Shown here: one piece after another, positions 57,101-64,000 of the stretch
Layout of the letters: each line of letters begins with the position of its first letter
Numbering within the stretch: position 1 is the stretch's first letter
Assembly (NCBI GenBank): GCA_002118135.1
Contig: BDIU01000262.1
Span: 228 to 64,227, forward strand
DNA length: 64,000 bases
Direction of reading: 5' to 3'
Source of the DNA: Trebouxia sp. TZW2008
Taxonomy: Eukaryota; Chlorophyta; Trebouxiophyceae; Trebouxiales; Trebouxiaceae
The notes under the pieces: generated by a model
What the model was told of the DNA's origin: nothing
What the model saw: the letters and a program-made list of their open reading frames with translations, nothing else
Databases searched by the model: none
Made by a program: the position numbers and the translations under genes

Positions 57101-57283
57101 ATCAGGATTAGGCAGGAAAAAAGCACAGCGCATGCTGTTTCAGCTGGCCATGCTGGAGGTGCTGACCCTGTAAGTTGGATGCAGGAGCTGCATGACCAAG
57201 TCGACATCAGCATCGATGTTGCTGAGGAGAATGCCCATTTTGACAGAGACTCATGGGCTCAACTATTTGCTTCGAATTATTGA
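51195..57283 (+). CDS. Large Ser/Gln-rich low-complexity protein with C-terminal coiled coil
   Basis: ATG at 51195 (MAADSDLVSSWLTEQAQL). Exons 51195-52062, 52673-55243, 55691-55873 and 56357-56571 join in phase. A terminal exon near 57092-57283 is likely but not proven. Residues 1-290 are Ser-rich with basic patches (SPRKSKRIGTSL, SPAKSLRRGSN), phosphorylation-prone in look. The next 850 are Gln/Leu/Pro-rich, with polyQ tracts and internal repeats (QSFQETCDALQGHS and QSFQQAHDMVQGHS; LPVPALDALLSHQQQ and LPVAALDAVLSHQQQ). A motif SPLRRRLSDFFNPV lies near the end of exon 2. Exon 3 gives SLSEIVQQLFLDDQLSRDC. Exon 4 is a helix likely to form a coiled coil (QQEQRLLGQAANNLQQRDAA). Role unknown; scaffold or regulatory protein is a guess. 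Downstream copies of exons 3 and 4 sit in the introns. Confidence 0.65.
52931..53420 (+). repeat. In-frame tandem repeats inside the coding exon
   Basis: Two pairs: about 52936-52985 with 53029-53078 (93-bp spacing, QSFQ..D..QGHS), and about 53108-53210 with 53251-53352 (143-bp spacing, QSAQVP to LLSHQQQ), with a third partial unit after 53355. All remain open. Confidence 0.8.
55930..56020 (+). repeat. Truncated downstream copy of exon 3 (Ser/Gln-rich gene)
   Basis: Reads SSEIVQHFFLHDQLSRDCIK against LSEIVQQLFLDDQLSRDCAE in the parent exon ending at 55873. Confidence 0.8.
56680..56950 (+). repeat. Three truncated downstream copies of exon 4 end (Ser/Gln-rich gene)
   Basis: Near 56687-56735, 56825-56875 and 56895-56945. 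Each repeats the end of exon 4 (VLHLKAVIA) and a donor-like gtaagg or gtgagg. Confidence 0.8.
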
Positions 57284-57838
57284 CGAAGCTGAATCAGATG
57301 AAATATCTTGGGCGAGTCAAACAGATCTTACTTGAGTGCAGTGATGAGAGCCAGTTCTGTTGTCAGCCATCCAGTGTACTGGTTGCGAAAAGAGTGAAAC
57401 CCTTTGTTGCAAACATTCAATACTATGATAAACCCATGATTGACTGTGTGTTTCACACATGTGTATATCAGTGCAGACTTTGCGCTGCTCCTGTACATTC
57501 GATGTCCAGTGATCGTGCACATGCTCGAACAGCTTCATGACAACGGAGGTTTCCAGGCCCTGGGGTTCCCTCAAACATGTTGCATACGTATACACTGAGT
57601 CAGGAGAGGCACGTAAGTCACAAAAGCATATATTGTCAGGTCTCATGCATAGCCAAATGACATGTTCACAGAACCAGCCAAAGCTTGGATCATGATGTGT
57701 GGGAACACATAGGGCAGCACTGCAAACAAAATGAAAAGACTACGCTGTCAAGTGTGACAACAGAAGCGTTTGTGAGCAGGAAGCAGCTGGGCCAATCGGA
57801 CACTGCTCAAGAAAATCAAATAATTAGATAGCAGCTGC
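57284..57838. other. Interval between converging 3' ends
   Basis: Presumably the 3' UTRs of the Ser/Gln-rich gene and the transporter. No recognised motif. Confidence 0.4.
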
Positions 57839-60089
57839 TTATGTGCTCCCGTCTGAGGACTCGGCGTTGAAAGGTGAGTCTGCACCGTCATGATGCAAGG
57901 GGCGATACCGCTGATGCCGCCACCTATGCTGTGGGGAACCAGTTGGCTCTGCTATGCTTTGAGGATCAGTCACATCTGGTCCTTCAAGGTCAGCAGCTTT
58001 AGCTTTGACAGTGGCCTACAAAAGCAGCATGTTGTGTGAGGCGAGCTTGTCTTGCAGTCTGTTCCATATGCCGTGCTGTCTAGATACCTACTGGCTTGTG
58101 AAACAGGAGACATGCAGCTTATCTTGCTGCAAAAGCATGAGTGCGAGGGCAATGAGGCAGATTGCACGATAGCCATCAGGGCACTTGTTATTTATGCACA
58201 AAGGACGCAAACTGCAAGACTCAACCGCTCTTGAGCAAGTCCGATCAGCTCAGGCAAATACAAGCAGCGTACCAGCAACGATCTGGCCTTGGTCTCAATG
58301 GGCAGTAGCCATGTCAACACTGCAGCAATTGCACAACAGAGAGCCAATGTGCCTTCTGCCACATATGGGTGCCCATTCTCTACTAGGTCGACAGTCAGGA
58401 AAGGAGACAGCAGGGCGCCAAACCTAGAGCAGGCATTGCACACCCCTAGCCCAAAAGACCGTACTTGTGTGGGATAGACCTGCAGATGAGTACAAGTTCT
58501 GATATATTTATATACATGTTCCTGTTGGTTTGGGGTTGAGCGGATGAAATTTCAGACTAGGGATTGTGTTACAGGCTAACAACACCTCGTCGGCATTTCA
58601 ATACTGTGTTCTGATGACTCATTGACGAAGCCCACATGAGGCAGGCTGATACAGAATCTGCAGTATCAAGACTTGTGTGTACATGGCACAATGAGTATCA
58701 CAATTTGGCCTCACGTCTATTGATCCAAGAAGCATCAGGAGCAACGACGCCATGCACAATGTATCTGTGGTTGACAACACATACAGCGTACCAAAGCTTT
58801 GCTGAAATGACAAGTCGTAGCGATGGAAGTACAGTAACAATCACCGTCATAGCAGTATGAGGAGAACAGACTTGACGCAGTGAACAGCTCACCTCAGGCG
58901 TGTACACATAGAGTGTGGTATATGATGCCATGACAGCTGCTCGGCCCAGGAACAGCAGCAGCGTGTTGCTGCCAGCAGCCCAGATGAGGCTGACTGTTGC
59001 AGCCCCACACAGCACCAGGGAAACAAGCAGTGTCCTGCATGGTACAGGGCAAGAATGTCTCATAGTGAGGGACGTCTCATGATGGCAACAACTGCAACTG
59101 CACAATGTTGTATATATATACCGCCAAATGATGTATAAACAAAGATGCCTAGGTGTCCAGAGAAGAAGTATGTATAGATCAAAGTTCAGAGTGTTGAAGA
59201 GGGATATACAACTGATATATGACAAGTACCATACACAAGATGATGAAGGCAAAAGCTGGCAAGCTCATGAAGCTTGACACTGCAGTTTGCTTCCAAGAAT
59301 GAACACCCACACGAGTACAAACTGAATGTAACAACTTGGCATGGTTGACTCAGCGCATGACAAACCCCATGCACATGGCATTCCATCATCCAAACAGTCT
59401 TATTGTGTGATTGACATGTAGAGCTGGAGTCTGACCTCCTGTGGCCTACAAAGTCCACCAGCAGCGATGCAAACAGCATGATGGGCATTTCAGCAGTGGA
59501 AAAGGCGAAGATGCTGAGCAGGTCCTGCTGACCGCAATGCCAGACCAACAAGGCACAATGCAGACTGTTGCATAACATAGTTGACACTCAAGCTTGAGGT
59601 CTAACTTTTTGCGGCCTACAAAGTCCACCAGCAGCGATGCAAACAGCATGCCAGGCATTTCAGCAGTTGAAGTGATGAAGATGCTGAGCAGGTCCTCCTG
59701 CCCAATGTGCAGCTTGCCCTCAGCTGTACAGCTTCCCTCTGAGCCCTGGCTAGCATGCAGCTGCATTCATACACATCCACTCGTCAGCAATCTAAACAAT
59801 GTCTCATGATAGCAAGGTGATGAAGATGCTGAGCAAGTCCTCTAGTCCAATATGCAACTGCCCTCCGAGCTCCAGTTGGCATGCAGATTCACCAACAAAC
59901 ATGCCTTCCTCAGCAAGCCTAGCATTGGGATGTGCAGATTGCCCTAGGCTATACAGCTGCCTTTTGAGCTCTAGCATGCAGCTGCATCAACCTGCGGCGC
60001 AATGTGACAAGCTGGGCAGTATCACATGGCACTAAGACAGTACAGCAACAGATGCACAGGCAGACAGACAGGCAGACAGGCAGGCAGGC

Positions 60090-60154
<65 letters not shown>

Positions 60155-63100
60155 TAAAAAGACGCATGGATGGATAGACAAGCAGATCCAGACAGCCAGA
60201 CATAGGCAGGCAGACAAACTGACAGACAGGCAGACAGCCAGCCAGCCAGATTGACTGACAGACAGACAGACAACCTGAGACAGTCAGGCAGGCAAGCAAG
60301 CAGAGAAACAATTCATTCTTGTGGTCAGCAGCACCAGCCCTTCGTGAGCCAGAGCTTTTGTGACCCAGACAAAGTGCAGGATGCACAAACGATGGACAGA
60401 TGGACAGACTCACAGACAGACAGACAGGCAGGCAGCCAACACAATAGACACAGACAGTCAGATAAAGACAGACAGATAGACAAGCAGGCACACGACTTAC
60501 GCTTGTGGTCAGCAGCACCAGCCCATAGTAAGCCAAAGCATTAGTGAACCAGATGAATTGTAGTAGCAAGGTGGTTGTCAGCAGACCCCCTGAGAAGATC
60601 TCCTGAAGCTGTGCTGCAATGGCCTGATAGGGCTGAAGCACACGCTGCTTCAATGACGATGCAGGCTGCTGCCTTTCTGGCTGTTGAGACTTCATACTTT
60701 CCATGACCAAGCCTCCCTGAAGAAGAAGTAAGCTGGCTTAGTGATTGCCACCATCGCCTAGCTATCAAACTCAGCTGTTCAACAAGAGCCTGCCTTCTAT
60801 ACAGTCTTTCTGCCACATGCCAACAGTTTGTGCAAAACACATGTCTGTCAACCTGCAATCAGGATTCTCAGCGCAGACTGTCTTTTCCACCAGCCTATGA
60901 TCATGATCACACAGACCTACCTATCCCTGTCATTACTGCATGGTCATGATTATCGTTACTCTGGTCTTGCAGTGTTTCCTGTCCGCATCATCAGTGTATA
61001 TCATGGTCAGATCTGTGACCTTGGTCATGTGGTGTTCCCTGTCTGCATGTTAAGTGTCAGCTCATGACTTCACAGTGTTGCGTCAAGGTCACACATTCCA
61101 GCGTTGTGACCCCTATCAACGGTGCATTTGACATCAAAAGTGCTACCCACCCCTGTGATTAGTGTCTGACAACAGCCACACAGTGTTACCTGGGGGAGGA
61201 GCACACCGTTAATTTTGGCCATTGTGTGGAGCACAGCATCAGCTTCTTCCAGCCTGCCATTCAGCACCAGCCAGTATGGCGTCTCTGGCAGCAGCGGGTA
61301 CAGAATCATCAACAGCCCTGTATGCCACATTGACTGACGTCACACCACATGGAATGATGACAGGAAGAGAGAACACTGGGTGATGATGGCAAGAATCGAT
61401 GATGGAGACAGCGCTAGCAAGCCGCGTGACATCACCACAGGGCATCAACAACAGGTTGACAAGCCATGTCCAGGCAAAGTCTTGAATTGACCAAGCCAGG
61501 CCAGTTTCTATGCAGCTGCTCTAGGGGCCGCAAAGCTTTCCCGATGCAGATGTGCAAGAGATATGGTATCAATGGGCACTGACTAGCAGGCGCTGAAGGA
61601 TGCCATGCAAACATGGCATGGCGAATGGGGATGGCAGGCTATGTGACAATCGCCAGGGACATAAGGCAACGGGCCATGCTGTCCAGAATCAGCCTTACCA
61701 GGCCAGCTTCAATGCAGCTGTTCAAGAAGTCAACAGCTTCCCAGTGCAAATGGTACAGCATTGTGGTGTGGCAGGTGCAACATGCTACCAAGACAGCGCA
61801 GCACTGGCGTACGCCTCGATATACAGTGCTGGCAAGCTATGTGACAGCATCCAAGGCTGATGGCAGGCCTGTGCGCCATCTCAAAGCAACGCTTCCAGAA
61901 CCAGCCAACCCAGGCCATCTTTCACACAGCTGTTCAACAGGTGCACAGGTTCCATTGGGAAGTTATGTAGCATCACAGTGTGATTGTCAGCAGGCGCTTC
62001 ATGCTGCCAACAGCACAGTGCTGGCATACAGTGCTGACAGACACTACTGACATACAGTGCTGTTATGCATTGATGACATGCAATGTTGTTAGGCTAAGTG
62101 ACAATACCCAAGGGAATTGAGGACAGGCCAATCAACCATCTCCAGCCCAGGCTGTCCAGAATCAGCCAAGCCAGGCCAGCTTCTATGCAGCTGCCCAGGG
62201 TCCAAAAGGCTTCAAGCCATATTAGCCACACCCCCCGCCCCTTGGTAGGCATGAACTCCATGTACAGTGTAAAGGAGACAGGTACCCCACCCAAGCCCAA
62301 ACCCACCCAAAAGCGGAAGAAGATGAGCCACTGCAGCACACTTGGTACGTCAGTGTGACATTGTAGTGCCCTCTAACCTTGGCCCCCATGAACACCTGGT
62401 GGGCAGTAAACATGTGTATAGGATGCACGACACCGCAAACCCATCCCAACCCCAAACCTAGAAGTAGAGAAAGATGAGCCGCTGCAACATGTGAAGCAAG
62501 TCAGTATGCAACGATTGTGCCTGTTCAGCTCCCTCCCTCCTGTTCTCATGGTTGGCGTGAACTCCACATACAGTGTGAAGGAGACGGGTACCCCTCCCAA
62601 CCCCAAATCCATTCAGAAATGGAAGAGAATGAGCCACTGCAACATTCTGATGTCAGTATGCATTGACAGTGCCTGTCAACATCTGTGCTTCTGTCTTCAG
62701 TCTTTGATTTGCACAAATTCTGTGTACAGGGTGTTGCAGTGTAGCTGTTTGCGGTCTGATGACAGCAGTGTCAGCTATCAGCAGCTTGCAAGTCTAACAC
62801 ATTAGCAGCACAGCTGATGTATGATGCATGTTGACATGAGCCTGTTTGTGAAGGTCAGGTTAAACAATACACAAGCATATATATGATAGCTCTGGGTGGA
62901 TGCCTAGGCAGAATTGAAAGGGCATGCCATGCTTTTGATGGACAGCTGCTATTCTTTGGGGCCGCAGTGGAACAAGCCTTTGTCTTGTTGATGTCGATGC
63001 CGCAGAAATGCACACTGTTACATTGTGCTAGGACAGAATCACAGCTAGAATACAATGCTGACACATCAAATGCGCACTTACCCCATAGCTAGGCGCCAAG

Positions 63101-63969
63101 GCGCTTAGCACACCAAAGGCAAACGTGAACAGGGCTGTTGCAAAGAAGCCCAGCTTCCTGCCCTTAGCATCACCCAAGCTGCCCCAAGCATAAGCCCCAC
63201 TCATGGTCCCAATAAAGACCACACTTGTGATGAGGCTCTCTTGAGAGGGCGTCAGGCCCCATTCACACTTGGCCTGCAAGCTGCAGCCTGATCCAACAAG
63301 CTGGTAGGAGGAAGAGATCTTGGATTTTGGGGTAGGCGAAGGGTGGGGGTGGGTGGGTAGTATCCGTTCGCCAATGTCAATATGCACATGGCATTGCATC
63401 AAGACTGCTGCTCACAAAGACCAAACTTGTGTCAAGGCTCTCTTGCGAAGGTGTCAAGCCCCACTCACACTTGGCCTGCAAGATGTAGTCTTGCCAGGCA
63501 AGCTAGTGCAGGGGAAGGGGGGTGGTGGGGGAGGGGGGTCACCGCGGGTGCAGCAGCCGTGATAACTTCAATCAGTCTGCATCTGTATTTGCTGAGTGTG
63601 ATGTGAGGCATGAAAGTCATGTCAAGCCTCAGGGCAGCATTCATGAATTTTAGGCTGTGCTATGGTACAACATTGCCTCCCATGTTGTACAAAGGTTTAG
63701 CCATGGTGATGTGATCTTACCGCAGGCCCTAGAAAGGAAAGGAGCATCATTTCCATGGCATCAGCACACCATGCCAGGCCAGTGTATAAAAGCATGAGCC
63801 ACTGAAATTTGCCAAAGCCTGCGATGTACATGGTAACATGTGTTGAGCTTTAACGGGCAGTGACCATAAAGAATTCTGTGTTGTGTGAACTTAACATACC
63901 TATGAAGTCTATGGCCTCTGTGACTGTATACTGAGTGGGTGTCTGCTGCAGAGCCAGAGGGTCACTCAT
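57839..63969 (-). CDS. MFS organic-cation/niacin-type transporter (OCT7/NiaP/SVOP-like)
   Basis: Spliced model, ten exons: 63969-63900, 63818-63721, 63273-63082, 62330-62108, 61317-61190, 60716-60501, 59760-59606, 59034-58893, 58479-58273, 58015-57839. All are GT-AG with matching phase, giving 535 aa and TAA. It carries the order of motifs known from plant OCT7 and bacterial Nia[52 protein letters not shown], the MFS loop [68 protein letters not shown] and LPIETKAR. Twelve membrane helices are expected. Substrate (nicotinate, carnitine or another organic cation) cannot be told from sequence. The exon 7 extracellular segment ([19 protein letters not shown]) has a near-complete second copy. The C-terminal tail is hydrophilic. 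Confidence 0.88.
59430..59545 (-). repeat. Second, nearly complete copy of transporter exon 7
   Basis: Reads [20 protein letters not shown] and [12 protein letters not shown] with a better donor (ag|gtcaga) than the parent, but lacks the first 20 codons. It lies downstream of exon 7 (59760-59606). A cassette or mutually exclusive exon is possible. Confidence 0.75.
59815..60000 (-). repeat. Truncated upstream copies of transporter exon 7
   Basis: About 59815-59890 ([15 protein letters not shown]) and 59900-60000 (the [10 protein letters not shown] reading of the exon start) repeat the first half of exon 7 in the preceding intron. Confidence 0.7.
60056..60300 (+). repeat. (CAGA)n/(CAGG)n compound microsatellite
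   Basis: A core of about 20 CAGA units at 60083-60154 and degenerate CAGA/CAGG/CAGC around it. A further block lies at 60410-60480. It is in the transporter intron; the Cys/Leu/Ser/Val-repeat frames are by-products. Confidence 0.95.
61445..61925 (-). repeat. Three truncated downstream copies of transporter exon 4 end
   Basis: Near 61855-61925, 61655-61725 and 61445-61530. They repeat [20 protein letters not shown] with growing divergence (for example [15 protein letters not shown]). They follow the real exon 62330-62108. Confidence 0.75.
62395..62660 (-). repeat. Two truncated upstream copies of transporter exon 4
   Basis: About 62530-62655 ([19 protein letters not shown] behind an acceptor) and 62395-62490 (a more decayed copy). 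Confidence 0.8.
63396..63500 (-). repeat. Truncated upstream copy of transporter exon 3
   Basis: An acceptor (catcttgcag) followed by [13 protein letters not shown] and then a broken VVF segment, 210 bp upstream of the real exon 3. Confidence 0.85.
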
Positions 63970-64000
63970 GGAAGTAGCTTCAAGTGCCTGTGACAGTCAA

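Noticed and set aside
60022..60273. Minus-strand [14 protein letters not shown] frames
   Set aside because: By-product of the (CAGA)n microsatellite. The only real coding nearby is transporter exon 6 upstream.

Overview
The window looks like nuclear DNA of a green alga (Chlorophyta, perhaps a trebouxiophyte; the class is an inference). Nearly every gene is cut by many GT-AG introns and genes run 1-7 kb. The products include a c-Myb/MYB98-like R2R3-MYB, an OCT7/NiaP-like organic-cation transporter, a universal stress protein with N-terminal RRSIDG repeats, vWA proteins and a TPR-like protein with a C-terminal anchor. TAA, TAG and TGA all end spliced models, so the code is standard. I saw no operons, CRISPR, rRNA or tRNA.

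Layout. 130-2720: wreck of a LINE-type retrotransposon whose reverse-transcriptase core is inverted. 3028-4608 (+): secreted Ser/Thr-rich protein, 3' end unresolved. 5610-10908 (-) and 11164-14612 (+): head-to-head paralogous vWA proteins with Gln-rich N-termini. 16779-23943 (+): R2R3-MYB. 25690-27446 (+): coiled-coil/U-box gene with a frame break. 28583-30457 (-): acidic-tailed ORF and a BTB gene with a one-base frame break. 31570-38720 (-): long unrecognised gene, probably helical repeat. 39313-40145 (-): universal stress protein. 40418-43511 (+): TPR-like membrane protein. 43952-44119 (+): small membrane ORF. 44220-50950 (-): F-box/leucine-rich-repeat protein. 51195-about 57283 (+): large Ser/Gln-rich protein with a coiled coil. 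57839-63969 (-): MFS transporter. Spliced models that keep frame from ATG to stop were built for both vWA genes, the MYB, the stress protein, the TPR-like protein and the transporter.

The main discovery candidate is a pattern running through almost all the intron-rich genes. Truncated, decaying copies of exon edges sit in the adjacent introns. Copies of an exon's 5' part, with its acceptor and intron tail, lie upstream of the real exon. Copies of its 3' part, with its donor and intron head, lie downstream. They form arrays with roughly 90-130 bp units. One exon of the TPR-like gene has four upstream copies and six downstream copies. The geometry is what repeated short tandem duplication across splice junctions would leave. 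The same process seems to have made in-frame repeats inside coding exons. The compact stress-protein gene, with introns of 73-94 bp, has none.

Three gene pairs share short divergent promoter intervals of 244-272 bp (vWA A/B, stress protein/TPR, F-box/Ser-Gln protein). Smaller items are a pogo-like MITE in an F-box gene intron, two dispersed repeat families, an intronic 66-bp minisatellite and several microsatellites.
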